Part shown: positions 22,818 through 35,745 of the stretch, piece after piece | How the letters are laid out: each line of letters starts with the position of its first letter | Numbering within the stretch: position 1 is the stretch's first letter | Notes under the pieces: generated by a model | Told to the model about the DNA's origin: nothing | The model's database searches: none | Seen by the model: only the letters and a program-made list of their open reading frames with translations | NCBI RefSeq assembly: GCF_026212465.1 | Contig: NC_080049.1 | Span: forward strand, 7,680,859 to 7,744,858 | Source of the DNA: Amaranthus tricolor | Lineage: Eukaryota > Streptophyta > Magnoliopsida > Caryophyllales > Amaranthaceae | Direction of reading: 5' to 3' | DNA: 64,000 nucleotides | Program-made: the position numbers and the translations under genes

Positions 22818-23387
22818 ATAATTCTCGCTGCAATTTGAATATAATGTTAAAAAGTTGGTCAAAAAGTTAACATTTGGTGGCTGATCATTAGCAGGAAATG
22901 GAATCTGGACTAATAACAACAGATCAATGCTCTATAATAAGTTAAATATACTATCATATTTATATATCAGAATATATGTGAATAATATGATATGCTATCA
23001 TACACAATTGCTTTGTTGTAGAAAAGTTGGACTTCTTATTATCTTCAAATCCTCTAATGAATTGTAAATGATTTATGGTGGTTAATCTAATTATGGGTTA
23101 TGTTCTTTTTATACCTAGTGTGTTTATCAATTGTTGATGAGCTATTATTATGAGAGACTTTTTTTTTTATTAGATTACCTCAAAATAAAAAGTCTATATA
23201 ATAAAAATTTGTGCATTGAAATATATGATTTATGTATAAGACACTTCTCACAGTAAGATTGTGTCATATGAGAAGTTGTAATCGATGAGAGATCAAGTTC
23301 TTGAAGGAACTTTAGTGGACTACAATGGAGTATGCTATAGTAGAAGAGTTAAGAGGGTGAGGTTACATTTGAGAGAGGATTACGGGG
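22818..23387. other. Intergenic, nothing recognised
   Basis: AT-rich; no frame or pairing repeat found. Confidence 0.6.
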
Positions 23388-23392
23388 GTGTT

Positions 23393-23744
23393 TGGTTCAT
23401 GACATTTTGCTTAGTTTTATGGTTAGCTTTTGGCTTTTAACTTATTGGTTGGTCAAACAGCAAAAAAGTGTTTAGTAAATGATTTTAAACCAACTGAAAA
23501 GTTGACTTTTAAGCTAAAATAAAAAAGTTATTACAGTTAGCTTTCAATATTGACTATTGGCTTGTTGATTCACTTTTCTCTAATAAACAGCTAACAGTCA
23601 ATACTTAAGTCTGTCAAACATCTCTATAAACAACTGACCTTTTCAACTAGCTTAAAATCCATCAAAAAAGCCAACATTTTCAGCTAGTCAAGCAAATCAA
23701 TTAAAAAAGCAAACAGCCAGCACCCAATTACCAAATATCCCTAT
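23393..23744. mobile_element. MITE with GGGTGTTTGGT-type termini (hAT-like candidate)
   Basis: Begins GGGGGTGTTTGGTTC and ends ACCAAATATCCCTAT, an imperfect inverted pair. The inside is a loose palindrome of TTGGCTTTTAACTTATTGG and the inverse AGCCAACATTTTCAGC type. Sequences of the same kind lie at 35746-36460 and, weakly, at 29880-30110. The superfamily is a guess from the termini. Confidence 0.6.
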
Positions 23745-24220
23745 GTTTAAAATGTCAATAAGTACCTAAGTTAATGTGATTTTCAGTAATCATAACTGAT
23801 ACCTCGACTAGACGCCTTTACACGGAACATAAAGAAAAAAAAAACAAAGCAATTATGCACAAACTACTTACAAAAGATTAAAAGTTGAATCGACTTTATG
23901 GGCCAGACTTAAAAGTCGATGTCTAAAACATATTTATAAGATATGTACAAAGCATAGTATTAATTAAGATACTAACACCCAAAAACATATGATGAACATG
24001 ATGTATCCAACCTTGAACGATCAGGCCCCTTGCATTCTATTATTCCACTCACACATTTTTATTGTTGCTAACTTAACAAGGTAGTTCGATCGGTGGGACC
24101 GGATGGAGGGCGGGTTATGAGTTATGTGTATTGTGGGTCAGTATCTTTAAAGCAGCTTGTTGGCATGTCTTTTATTGTAATTGTTTATCTAATTTATGTT
24201 ATACCATTATAATACTATTG

Positions 24221-24257
<37 letters not shown>

Positions 24258-26031
24258 TTATTTAATAATTGGATTTTTCATTGTAGCATGTTCAAATACT
24301 ATTATTATAATTACATAATCATAAATATAGAAAAGTATTGAAAAAAATCAAGTTGATGAAACTAAAAACACCTATTGAAAGTACATAATTAAGCTAGGAA
24401 ATAGACTAAGTTGCTTAATGTTTGCTCATTTATAAATGTACTTTAGACCCATTATCGACCTGCTATTGATCTTCTATAATAGAATAATGACCGCCCAATT
24501 AAAATCTCCGCTAATAACCTGCTAAATATAGTCAAAGATGCAGCTCAATACACCGACCCGTCCTATTAACATGTTCTATTGCTAGTATAGTAACCCACTA
24601 AGTACTCATCAACATCCTTATAATCTTTTATGCCCAATTATATGTCTATGAGATTAACACATTTTCTGTTTTATTTCGTCTCTTTTACTTTGTTATGATT
24701 TCTTTTATAGAAATATTTTTACTATTTTTTTATTCTTATTTACACATTTGATCTTTTTGTTTTAAAATTATCTATGTTATTTTTCCACTCTCTACGGAAA
24801 GAGAGAATATATAATAGAGAGAAAATAAATGCATTATAAGGTTGCACATGTATTTTTATGTGAATATTGTGTAATTTCTAAATATTTCACTCTATATAAG
24901 CTCAATTAATAAACGTTTATATATAAGCGAAAAATAGAAACTATATACACACAATTGCACTAAAAATAAATTTTTTATCTGTATCTTTAAGCAGCTGCTA
25001 ATTGCTCTTCATATGATGAAATTTTATGCAAATTCATGATACAAAAAGTTATCTTAAAAATGTGTAAGGATATAAACAAAGCTCTAAACATGAGTTTGTA
25101 AAGTTCCAACACAATAATTAGTCTATATTCTACTATAGAATTATCGTGTATTTCAAATAAGGTTTTAAAATTGAATCTCACATAGCTCATTCATTCTCAC
25201 AATATATCCTATAATAATAAAAAAAAAAAGAAGTAAAAAGGATTAGAACATTAAACTATATAAATATAAGATTTAGTAAAATATTTAATATAGTTGAGAC
25301 TATTTAAAGAATATTATTATCAACATTTATAAACCATATTCATTTATCTAAACGTATTAAATTAACATTTTAAATACCATATTTTTCAGATAAGGTCTTG
25401 AGATTAAAGCAAATAATACGACAAGTAGCTAGCCTAACCATCGTATTCTCAAAATTAATGTAACCTTCCTCATGCCACTCTTGACTTCCCTTTTTCTCAC
25501 TTTTAGAATATTTTTCTCCTTTCCTAATGATAACGAAAGCCTTTTTTTTTTTTTTTTTTAAAGGGAAAAAGAAACCCACTTGTGTATTTATTAAAAATAA
25601 TACACCTAAGAAAAGGTCCCCAAATTTAGTAGAGTATAACAGCTAGTGGTAGTATGGTATTGGTACCTCGCCATTTGAGTTGTTGCAAATAGGGATAAAC
25701 AAAAAGAGTTAGATACGTATAAGATGTATAAGATGTATAATCATATTATGTCTTCTCTAAGTTATATGATCGTATAACGCTTTCTAAATTATAGGATAAT
25801 TTCCTCTTTTGTACGGCCACTTGATCATTCCTTTTAAGTAAAATTTAGGATTGCAAAGTGATTTTTCTTCGCAATTAAATATTCATATATCAGAGTTAAA
25901 ATAGTCAATAAAAAAATCAACTTTTATTTGATCCATTGAAATTAATTTAATTATTAATTGTTTATTTTAAAATAAATTTAGATTTGTTTTTAGCAAATTT
26001 AACAAATATTGATAATTTCCTCATGTATCAC

Positions 26032-26079
<48 letters not shown>

Positions 26080-26400
26080 TATGACTAATTTAATAAAAAT
26101 ATACTCATTAAAAAATTAAAAAACAAATAAAATAACTAGAGGTGTATATTCGGATCATTGAATCACTTTGGGTCAGGTATTTCGGGTCAGTTTAAAATTA
26201 AATCTTGTGTTCATATTAATGTTTAAACAATTGCAAGTTCATTTTTAAGTCGAGTTAAAACATACTCAATACAAAATCGAGTGAATATTAGATTATCGAG
26301 TCTACTTTAAACCCAAATAAAAATAACATTAGAAGGAGTACACAACGTACTAGACATTAGTGAGTAGACACACACATACAGCACATCACGCCCTCGTGTT
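23745..26400. other. Intergenic upstream of the CBS gene
   Basis: Holds (TTA)n at about 24222-24257 and (AAT)n at about 26030-26079. A CTAGAGGTGTATATTCGG near 26139 resembles a hAT-type terminus without a partner. The short frames at 24987-25190 and 25370-25579 have no support. Confidence 0.55.
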
Positions 26401-26401
26401 C

Positions 26402-26580
26402 GTCTATATATGAACAAACAAACACCCTCCTATACTCATCATGTACCATATAGAATTCTACTTATTGTATTACCATTACCATAAACCCCCTTTTCCTCTC
26501 TCTCTCTCTCCCTCTTAATTTCCTATTTCCCTTTGAGTACTTTCTCTCTCTAAATTAAAACTTAGTGAAATTTAATTTGT
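26402..26580 (+). promoter_or_regulatory. Core promoter and 5' leader of the CBS gene (predicted)
   Basis: TCTATATATG at 26402-26411 is a good TATA box about 170 bp before the ATG. A (CT)n tract at 26495-26514, common in plant 5' leaders, lies between. The transcription start is not determined. Confidence 0.5.
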
Positions 26581-26734
26581 ATGGCAATCAGCTTGTTAAA
26601 CCATGTTGTATCAGACCTATGCCTGGGAAAACCAGCACTAAAATCACTATCACTATCCTCAGCAACTGTAGCTGATGCTCTTTCCGCCATTAAAGCTTCA
26701 CAAGAAAACTTCATTACGATATGGTCCTGTGATC

Positions 26735-26790
<56 letters not shown>

Positions 26791-28324
26791 CAAATCGGTT
26801 CAACATGTAAATGTGTTGGAAAAATATGTATGGTAGATATTATATGTTTTCTTTCTAAACATCATTTAGATTCTCCTTCTTCTGCTCTGCTTTCTCCTGT
26901 TTCTGCCATTTTGCCTCTTCCTTCTTCCGTTATCAAACACGTGGATCCTTCTACTAGGTATGTCTTTTTATAAATTTAATTTTACTCCACCTCCTTAAAT
27001 TAAATTTTTTATTCTTTTACTCATTTTATTACAAAATAGTAATAAAATAGGTAAATTTGTTAAAATTTACAATAGTGATAAATTTTTTGTGTATATATCA
27101 ACTCCATTTTGACAAATTTAAATATTTTAATAATCTAAATTTATGCACAAGATATAGTTTAAAAAAATTGATATTAATATAATAAATTTATAATATTTAG
27201 AGTTGATATTATTTTGGATCGTTCTTTTAATTTGTAATGATATTTCCATTGTGGTTGTGTCATGGGATTGATATTCACTTTTTAATTAGTTGATTTAATT
27301 TTTTTTTTTAATGAAAGTTGGCTAGTAGCTACATACTTCGGAGTTAACGAAGGGAATTAGACCAGTAAAAACATTAATTTTAAAATATTTAAATGTTATA
27401 AATCAATGTAATTCTTAATTATACAAACGACCATTATTTAAGAAATTTTGGAAAACTTTAACAATTATAACACCATTTTAGTAAAAACGCTTATAAGTTA
27501 ATAAGCAATTTATTTACATATTAAATATATTTTAATGATATTTTAATTTTGTTTAATTTCATGAGTAAGAGACTAAGATTTAAGTGAACGAATCTAAAAT
27601 TATTTTTTTTTAGTCGGAGAAAATGTACCACTTTTAAGAAAGATATTAAATTGGATTCACCCCCAACTTTTTCCCTCACTAATAAAAAAAATTATGTCAT
27701 CATTAATTAATCCTTTTGGCATGCATATAATCATAATTTTTGTGGTTTTAATAAATTTTTTTAATGTTTAAATTGTCATAATTTTTATTGTACCAAAAAG
27801 TTATTTCCCATATTAAGCCTCAATTTCTTGAAAAGGAAATTTAAAAGAATGTATATAATTATTAGTGTGGAGACGCAATTTAAGATTCAGCAACAAGTGC
27901 AGTTTTTTTTCCATTTTGATTATGTTATCGAATCTGTATTATTTAGCTAATAAGCTGTTTATGCTTATACATGAATTGGGTCCAAATCTACATCAATTAA
28001 CACCAATGAGTGCTTTATAATCGTACTTTTCACTTTATTAATAACTAAAACAAATGAGAAGATATTAATCTTTTAACATATAATTTTATAAAGTAGCTTT
28101 CTAATTTAATTAATATATATATACGAGAGCGATCTATTGAAAAGGGTAAGAAGGACTCTATATCCTTAATTTCACTAAAATAAAAAAATCTATAGTGACG
28201 ATTGATTCAAAAACTCATAATTGTAAAAGTAACTATATTATACAGAAATGTAACTATATAGTAACCAAATAAAATCAAACAAAAATACTTCTCATCCTTC
28301 TCAATTTAAAATTTTTCTTATTTG

Positions 28325-28407
<83 letters not shown>

Positions 28408-31400
28408 CTACTCTCTATCACATAAAATAAGTAAAGTGGTATTTTATGTAAAAGTGCAAGAATGTATGAATGAGGTAAAAATATAAATTAAATATATAGT
28501 TGAAAATTAAAGAATAAGTGAGAGTCATACCAAAAATAAATAATTAAATGGGACGGAATATAAGGAAAGGATAAATTTCGTAGGTAGGAGGGAATAGTAT
28601 GGCTAAATCTCATAATTTGCTATTTTTGCAAGCTTTATAATACATGAAAATAATGCAAATATTAATAGATTATTATCTTTGTTAGCAATTTTGAGGATAT
28701 TAAAACCGTAATCCACGTACGAAAAAAAACTTTGGTACATTGTATAATTGATTGATTTCATCTAATTGGTTATGGTTAAATTGTGCGATAATATTATTGT
28801 GCTGAAAATGACATGCATTATCTTATTAATCCCATCTCATCTAAGTTCAACTTAAACTATCATAATTTAAGGTTAAATATACAGAACGTTACTCGTATAA
28901 TAATTAACGTAAAACAGAGTCATACGTGTTATAAGTCGTTAAATATTTGGTCTTGTGTCTATATTATTTCTAAATAATTTTAATTTTGAAATTGAATTAA
29001 TTCGAATTTAATTATAAGATTGAGTAAATATTGAATCGTATGAGATGTGGAGCACCTCTCATTAAAAGGTATGTTAAGGCATAAAATGCTCATGTCTTAA
29101 CGCCCCCTCAAAGAATAAAACGTTCACATCATTGTTCATGAACAGTTGGTCAAAAACAAAATACCAGTCTGCTAAGATTTACAGGCATTACAGCTAATAA
29201 TTATTATTAACGGTTATATACATTGTATTAAGGACTATTTATGTAGTAGTAATATGTAGACTCAAATTAATTAACTGAAACATTTAATATATGGACAGTA
29301 AATTTTTCATAGCGTGGAACGCATGGGCTTAAGTATTTTTTTAATCCTATTGTCAACCGAGGTTACTGTCATTAATTGTTTCATTAATTGTCTTTAATTG
29401 ATTATTAGTTTAGCTCATAGACTATCTTATAATTAATTTATTTTTTTAATTGATCACTTTTGAATTGCAAGCGTTACTTTAGCGCACTAAATATATATGG
29501 GTTGGTCTAATAGAAATAATCTTACGAAAAATGATAATTAATTTTATTTAGTTTCTTATACTTTAAATTAGTAGGTTTCATAATGTAAACATTTAAATTT
29601 ATATTCAATGGTAAGTATTTATATTTAATTATATTTAATTAATCTTGGTACTAATAAAGTACAATAATATTAGTTGTCAAGTCAATATCATAAAAATTTA
29701 CAAGTCACCTCACCATAAATAGGAAATTGTAATTGGGCATGAGAGGTGAATACCGTGTTGTGAAAGGGATTAGGTGAAGTTGTTGTGTTTAAAATGTAAA
29801 TTAGAGCAAGGGTAGTACAACTGTGTGCCTTACCATATTCAACTCTAATCAACTTATTTTCATATTAATGAAAATGCTTGGCAAATGGTTGTTTTGACCG
29901 ATTGTAAGAGTTGGACTGTTTTTGTTGCCTTTTAAGCTATCTGAATAAACTAATAATTTAAAAGTTATTTGAAAAAAAAATGGGAAAATAAGCCGATCGA
30001 AATGCTGATCAAGCTAACTTTTTATTTTTGCTTAAAAGTCATCCTTTTATTTTTGGAAATAAAAAAAGCGAAAGTCAATCAAAAGGCCAACTAAAAAGCT
30101 TTTGATATTAGAGATCGGATCGGTTATTAATGATAATCCTACTTAAAATTGTGGTCCAAATGAAATGTAAAGTTACTAGTGTCTCTCTCATGTGACAGAC
30201 ATACATTGAGCCTCTGTTATTAATTACAGTCTACAAATAGTAAAGTTTCATAAATTCATAGAGGCCCAATTAAGAAAGAAAGTGAAGATTCAACTAAAAT
30301 CATGAACTATGTGATTTGTAGATTCATTATTGACGTGGTGAATTCGAATACATGAGCTTAAAGTTATTATGGTCAATGGGTTCTTGGGTACGGTGTCTAG
30401 GCTAATCGTGTTAGAGTATACAACATTGAAATGAACAATACTTGTCTAGGATTGGACTTGATCGAAAGTGTTTGTTAAATTGATTTATGTTTGTTACTTC
30501 TTCCCTTCTTTTCCGCAATTTACTAGATCGTTGTAGTGAAGATTACTTTGGTTTATATTGAGTTTTGTTTCATTCTTACCTTTTCTCGATATAGATATGC
30601 TCGCCTTTGGTGAAATAGCAAGTTCTAACCGAGTTTGAGTATAAGTATGAAAATGTAGCACTCTTTTAAAAATCACCATCTAAGATATCGATAAAATTGT
30701 GTTAACTTCGAGAACTCATCGTAGTTTTGTTCAGTAAAAGTAGGTAGACGATTTTACGATGCAATCGATAAGTAGTAAGATGTGGACTTTGGTACTACTT
30801 GCAAGTTGCAATATCCAACAGGAAATGGCCAAAATTTCTGTGTATAAGCATGTAATTCCTGCTGTGTAAAGTCACATTGTGCTGAGTACTCTATTTCTGT
30901 TTTTTAGCAAAAGAAAAAATGTTGCCCATTTCTAATTATGGGTTCTCAATTTGATTTTTTGTTCAATTTTCAGCTTACTGGAAGCAATTGATCTGATTCT
31001 AGAAGGTGCACAAAACTTGGTGGTGCCCATACAAGGTACGGCTAGCTCGTATATTAGAAGAAAACAACAAAAGGCCAAGGGTCCGACTATTCATAACGGT
31101 CGTGAATATTGTTGTTTGACACAAGAAGACGTGATTCAATTCATCCTTAGCCGAATTGGCTTGTTCACCCCAATCCCGGGCCTCTCTGTGGAAGAACTTG
31201 GTATCATCCAATCGAAAATTCTTACGGTGGACTACCATGCCCCAGCAAAGACTGCGCTAAAGGCCATTGAGCAATCGTTGATTGAGCAAACGTCGGTTGG
31301 GGTGGTGGATGAAGAAGGGGCTCTAGTAGGTGAAATATCTCCGTTCACTCTGTGTGCATGTGACGAAACTGTTTCAGCCGCGATGGTGACATTATCATCG

Positions 31401-31835
31401 GGTGATCTCATGTCGTACATTGACTGGGGCGGTCCCCCTGATGACATTGTACAAGTGATGAAGGCGAGTTTAAAAACGAAAAAGCTAGAAGGGTTGTTGG
31501 AAATGTTAGGTGACGACTACTCATCATATTCTTCCTCGGTATCATCCTCATCAGATGACGAGTCTGTGTCCTCCTCATCAACCTCCTCGAGATCACTTGC
31601 ACGACATAGGTCATGGAGCTACTCAGCTAGGATGGTAAGGAAAGCTGAGGCAACAGTTTGCCATCCTAAGAGCTCATTGGTCGCGGTGATGATCCAAGCT
31701 ATTGCACATAGGGTGAACTATGTTTGGGTTTTGGAAGATGATTGTACCCCAATCGGAATAGTCACATTTCGGGATATGCTAGAAGTTTTTCGAGAATATT
31801 TGGTATCAATGGTCGAGGAATGGGGCGCTAAGTAG
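26581..31835 (+). CDS. CBS domain-containing protein, CBSX5-like
   Basis: Two exons, 26581-26957 and 30974-31835, joined across AG|GTATGT and TTTTCAG|C, give 412 residues. The junction restores STR/S as PSTS-LLEAIDLILEGAQNL, and the phase is exact. The protein opens MAISLLNHVVSDLCLGKPAL and has a first CBS region (about 24-100, with VGKICMVDIICFL). CBS-like segments follow at about 126-190 (YCCLTQEDVIQFIL) and 218-276 (TSVGVVDEEGALVGEIS). A Ser-rich linker (about 308-333) and a C-terminal CBS unit (about 353-403, YVWVLEDDCTPIGIVTFRDM) complete it. Length, order and linker match Arabidopsis CBSX5, a relative of SNF4/PV42 proteins. CBS pairs bind adenosine nucleotides and regulate partners; the target here is unknown. 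Odd: residues 53-70 are 18 asparagines encoded by a pure AAT run. Tandem AATAAA signals follow at 31852 and 31861. Confidence 0.9.
26737..26790 (+). repeat. (AAT)18 microsatellite in coding exon 1
   Basis: Eighteen uninterrupted AAT codons between GATCAT and CAAATC, in frame as asparagine. It sits in the variable loop of the first CBS region. Confidence 0.97.
28328..28406. repeat. (TA)n microsatellite in the intron
   Basis: About 39 uninterrupted TA dinucleotides. Confidence 0.97.
28409..28600. mobile_element. Diverged Stowaway-like MITE in the CBS intron
   Basis: TACTCTCTATCACATAAAAT near 28410 faces GGTAGGAGGGAATAGTA near 28587-28603 as an imperfect inverted pair. The inside (AGAATAAGTGAGAGTCATAC, ATGGGACGGAATATAAGG) is typical of short TA-flanked MITEs. 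Confidence 0.5.
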
Positions 31836-32382
31836 AAAGCATACCTGACACAATAAAACCAATAAAAAAACTACGCCCGCTCGATCTTTCGACTTAAACT
31901 TGCAACTCAAGAGCAAAGCTACATAGTTTATTTGAAACCCAAGAGAGATCTTAGTTAAACAATAAGAGTTAGAATTTTTGTATTTTGACCTTTCTTAGTG
32001 TTGTGAATTAAGGATATGTTGTTTATTGGTTTATTATTGTATTTATTACCTTTTTGTATGCACTTTTTAGTTTTTTTTTGGAGTAATTTTCATTTGTAGG
32101 ACTAATAAATTGCAAATCTAATTGAAAAGATTTGATGGTGATGTATGGTCATGACTGGTGTAAGAATTTTGGCTTAATTAGTCAATTTATAATTGAAGAT
32201 TATTTTGAACAATTTATTTATATTGTTTTCATAAGAAAAGATACAGCTAAAACAAAAAATGATGTCAAGGACATCTTTGTTACTTTTTGTACATCTTCTA
32301 ACATAATAATGCATCGATGTGGCTTGAGAACTTATCCACTTCTCCTAGTAAGAATTGTTTTTGTTCATTACTCATAGTTCAA
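31836..32382. other. 3' flank of the CBS gene
   Basis: The 3' UTR with two AATAAA signals leads into AT-rich DNA. The 81-codon frame at 32132-32377 has no recognisable domain and is taken as chance. Confidence 0.6.
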
Positions 32383-32384
32383 TA

Positions 32385-32657
32385 CTCCCTCCTATTTAAC
32401 TTATGTGTCCTATTTTCTTTTATGATCAAGTCACCTTAATTGTCCCATTTCTATTTTTAGTACGGATTTTTAACTTTTATGTCCTTAGTAGCTTTATCCT
32501 ATTTTCAATTATACCCTCCATTACCCATACTAATTTTCCTCCCTTACATTAAAAAACTCATAATATCACTCTCTTTCCTACCCTTAGGGTCCCACTTTTA
32601 ACTCTCCTTAAAATTCGTGAAAAGTCAAATAAAACTGCTAAGGTGAATAGGAGGGAG
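32385..32657. mobile_element. Stowaway-like MITE, complete
   Basis: CTCCCTCCTATT at the left and AATAGGAGGGAG at the right are a perfect inverted pair, flanked on both sides by TA (32383-32384, 32658-32659). At 273 bp with no coding capacity, it fits the Tc1/mariner-derived Stowaway class. It is the intact relative of 22586-22817. Confidence 0.88.
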
Positions 32658-32659
32658 TA

Positions 32660-33032
32660 TTTAACTTTCAATTTTTATATTGAACTTTCCATATCAACGA
32701 ACAATTTAATATCTTTTTTATCTCTTTTACTTATTTCACTCAATAATTTCTATCATAATATTTTAACTCACAATACAAAATACCATTTTTTTAGGGATGG
32801 AAGAATCCTTCAATCCCTATAAAATTGCATTAAAAAGATATTAAATTAAATCAACTAAAGAAATAAGTGAAAAAGATAAAACTAGAAAAAGTTTTTTCCA
32901 TGATATCACGTAGGGTATGGATCGTTGAAAAAAATGTAAAATAAAAAGTGCTGTGATTTCTTAGTATATATTTTGTTTTTTATAAACATATTCAATTCAG
33001 TTTTAGTTTTATATACACCACTTATACTTTTA
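32660..33032. other. Intergenic, nothing recognised
   Basis: AT-rich with no frame or paired repeat. Confidence 0.6.
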
Positions 33033-33041
33033 GATGTTTGG

Positions 33042-33216
33042 TGTGGGAAAGTGGAATAAAATCATATATTCTAATAAATAATAATATTATTGTAATTATT
33101 CTTTTTTAGTTTAGTAACTAATCTTGTGTATAAATGTAGGCCGTAAATTACATCAAATTATATAAAAAAAATCAATATCCATTGACCCAAAAACTCTTCG
33201 CAATATTAATTTGTCG
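33042..33216 (+). repeat. 5' LTR of the 33-kb copia
   Basis: Starts TGTGGGAAAGTGG and ends just before TGGTATCAGA; its last bases are TTTGTCG where the partner has TTTCTTCA. Confidence 0.75.
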
Positions 33217-33399
33217 TGGTATCAGAATTGATAGAGTTTTTCGGCGACCTATAACCGACCGTCTTTATCAGGCTTCATTATCTACCAAAAATAAATAAAT
33301 AAAAATAATAAATAAAAATAAAATAAAATAAACTTGCAATGGGAATCGAAGTTGGGTTGCCATCACCCAAAATTTACTTTCCGATCAGCCACCGTGTCA

Positions 33400-33501
33400 C
33401 CGGAGTCGGTAAATGTACCCAACTCCATCGAACATCCAAACCCAAACCCACCGGAATCGGCAAATGTACCCAAGTCCACCGAACATCCAAACCCATTTTT
33501 T
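33400..33501 (+). repeat. 51-bp tandem duplication in the copia internal region
   Basis: CCGGAGTCGGTAAATGTACC at 33400 recurs at 33451 as CCGGAATCGGCAAATGTACC; both continue CGAACATCCAAACCC. It lies where gag should be and in no recognisable copia domain. Confidence 0.8.
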
Positions 33502-33837
33502 TAACCTCCTCTACCTTCGTCCTAAACAGCCCCTTAAATCGGCAAAGGGGGCCAACCCAAATCGGCAGCACCGCCATGTCTTTAGCCATTGAAAACTCCG
33601 GTGTGAAGCCCAAGCATCAGAGCAGTGAGAGACGTTTCTTTGAAAAATCAAAAGTTGAGAAGGGTGTGCAATTTTTTGGAAAAACAGAAGTAAAGAAGAT
33701 GGAGGTGTGCATCTCAAGGCAAACAACTCAAATTCATTTCCTGGAAAAGGATTATATGTGGCGGCCACTAATATAAAACCTATCCAAAAATTCTTCTCTA
33801 CTTCAAATGGTTTTGGTTTAAGTTGCAAAAAATTTTT

Positions 33838-34921
33838 GTCGGCCACAGACACAGTGACGAATGACCCTTTTGATATAAGTTCCGTTGTTCCTACTACTCG
33901 TACTCATATCCAAACTGCAAATAGAGAGTATGTCAGTGTAGATCGGGCTGAAAGCGTTGATATTTCTCCTTCGATTCACTTAAATAATTGGCTCTTAATC
34001 CCTAGTCTATCTCACAAAATGTTATCTGTTAGTCAGCTGACTAAAGACCTTAACTGTACGCTTCTCATGATCTCTGATGGGTGTATTGTGTAGGATGCTC
34101 AAACCGGGACAATCATTGGGCGTGATACTAAGAAAAGAGGCTTATACTATGTGGTTCAAAAAGGTCACACTTCGCTTGCTCATAGGTCTCCTAATCACAA
34201 ATTATGGATGTGGCACCGACGTCTAGGTCCTCCTTCTTTTAGGGTACTTAAAACGTCTATTTCTTTCTCTTTCTAATTGCAATACACCCTTGAATTGTGA
34301 ATCGTGTGTTTTAGCCAAAAGTCATAAACACTCATATGCCCCTAATTTAACTCATGTTTGTGGATGATTAACTCGAATGACTTGGTTTTATTTTATGAAA
34401 AACAAATCTGAAGTCTTTGATGTTTTTGTCAAATTTTATCATATGATTCTCACTCAATTTCAAACTCAACCACAAATACTTCGGTCTAACAATGAGGGTG
34501 AATATGTTAACTTAAACATGAAAAACTTTATTTCTGATCATGACCTAATTAACTAAACCACCTACCTCGATACCCCCAACAAAATGGGTTTGCTGAACGG
34601 AAAAATCGTATCCTTCTAGAAATAACCCGAGCCCTTCTATTTGAATAACATGTTCCCTCTCATTTTTGGCCAGAAGTCATTGCTACTGCCACTTACTTGA
34701 CTAACTGTCTTTCCAAAAAAACTTTAAACTTCCAAACCTCTCTACATACCGTCCAAACTCATACCCCTATTTCTTCCTCCTACTCTTTACCTCCTCGTGT
34801 TTTTGGGTGTGTTGTCTATGTTCATCTCTCCAAGCGGAATAGGAACAAAGTTGAACCTCGTGCTGTCAAATGTGTCTTTGTGGGTTATGGGGTTGCTCAG
34901 AAAGGGTATCGGTGCTTTTAA
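33838..34921 (+). pseudogene. Copia gag-pre-integrase and integrase remnant
   Basis: ATDTVTNDPFDISSVVPTTR-type sequence from about 33838 starts where the protease end should be. It continues through the gag-pre-integrase consensus (LSVSQL, MWHRRLG) with a stop near 34093. After a region of stops and frameshifts it resumes with TYLTNCLSKKTLNFQTSLHT and the integrase C-terminal domain to GYRCF. The HHCC zinc site and the DDE core are not intact. Confidence 0.8.
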
Positions 34922-35189
34922 CCAGTTCATAATAAGCTATATACCATCATGGACTGTGAATTCTTTGAAGAGTCCTAGTATTTTTTCCAGCTTGGTCCTC
35001 AGGGGGAAAGTGTTGGTGATGACCTAAGCTGACTGACATATCCAGTAAGGATGAACCCTCCAGAGCAAGTAGGTAACACCACCAATACTGCTACTGATCA
35101 CATAGTATCTTCTCCTCATATCCCTCCAGTCCTATCCGATGAGCATCCTAATGAGCCAGAGGTAACACCTGAACCCAAAGGCAGAAATC

Positions 35190-35561
35190 TTGTCAAAGGT
35201 AGTAACTCTTTCGAGTGCTGAGGTAGAATTTCGGAGAATTGCCAAAGGAAGCACTGAAGTCTTGTGGATCAGGAAACTACTAAGGGAACTAAACTTCTCA
35301 CATAAGGAGGCATGTGACCTTTACTATGATAACAAAGCAGCTATTAGCATCTCGGGAAATCCAGTTCAGCATGATTGCACTAAACATGTTGAAATTGACA
35401 GACACTTCATTAAGGAAAAACTCGAAAATGGGATCATTAGCCTTTTTTTTGTTCGGTCAAAAGATCAACTAGAAGATATTCTCACCAAGGCTGTAGCATC
35501 CGAAGCATTTGATGATGCAATATGCAAGTTAGGTCTCGGTGAACCTTACGACCTAACTTGA
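35190..35561 (+). pseudogene. Copia RNase H fragment
   Basis: SKVVTLSSAEVEFRRIAKGS, then LYYDNKAAISISGNPVQHD, CTKHVEIDRHFIKEKLE and DQLEDILTKAV: the full copia RNase H order, open to the stop at 35561. Directly upstream, at about 35185, the linker after integrase (PEVTPEPKGR) is joined to it, so the whole RT is deleted at that point. Confidence 0.85.
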
Positions 35562-35568
35562 GGGGGAG

Positions 35569-35745
35569 TGTAGAAAAGTAGAATAAATCAAATATTCTAA
35601 TAAATGATAATATTGTTGTAATTATTCTTTCCTAGTTTAGTAGCTAATCTTGTGTATAAATGTTGGCTGTAAATCATATCAACTATCTACAAAACAAATT
35701 AGTATTCACTGACCCAAAAACTCTTCCACAATATTAATTTCTTCA
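35569..35745 (+). repeat. 3' LTR of the 33-kb copia
   Basis: Starts TGTAGAAAAGTAG after the polypurine tract and ends TTTCTTCA next to the TTTGG duplication. Confidence 0.8.

Larger units (their letters stand above)
26958..30973 (+). other. 4,016-bp intron of the CBS gene
   Basis: Donor GTATGT, acceptor TTTTCAG with a T-rich tract before it. The interior carries a TA microsatellite, a Stowaway-like MITE and a weak GGTTGTTTT-type MITE relic (about 29880-30110). No other gene is evident; the minus frame 30494-30679 has no support. Confidence 0.85.
33042..35745 (+). mobile_element. Ty1/copia deletion derivative (Ale/Retrofit-like)
   Basis: LTRs 33042-33216 and 35569-35745, each about 176 bp, are clearly diverged. 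Five-base duplications TTTGG lie at 33037-33041 and 35746-35750. A primer-binding site TGGTATCAGA (33217-33226) and a polypurine tract GAGGGGGAG are present. Inside are a gag-pre-integrase stretch (LLIPSLSHKMLSVSQLTKDL, LWMWHRRLGPPSF), integrase C-terminal parts (PPRVFGCVVYVHLSKRNRNK, VFVGYGVAQKGYRCF) and RNase H. Gag and RT are absent and several stops are present. The lineage call rests on memory of similar polyproteins. Confidence 0.85.

Noticed and set aside
31408..31614. Minus-strand frames opposite the CBS exon
   Set aside because: Shadows of the coding strand; the sense protein matches CBSX5 along its whole length.
33339..33776. 145-codon frame at the start of the copia interior
   Set aside because: It contains a 51-bp DNA duplication and matches no gag feature; it overlaps an antisense frame of equal quality.
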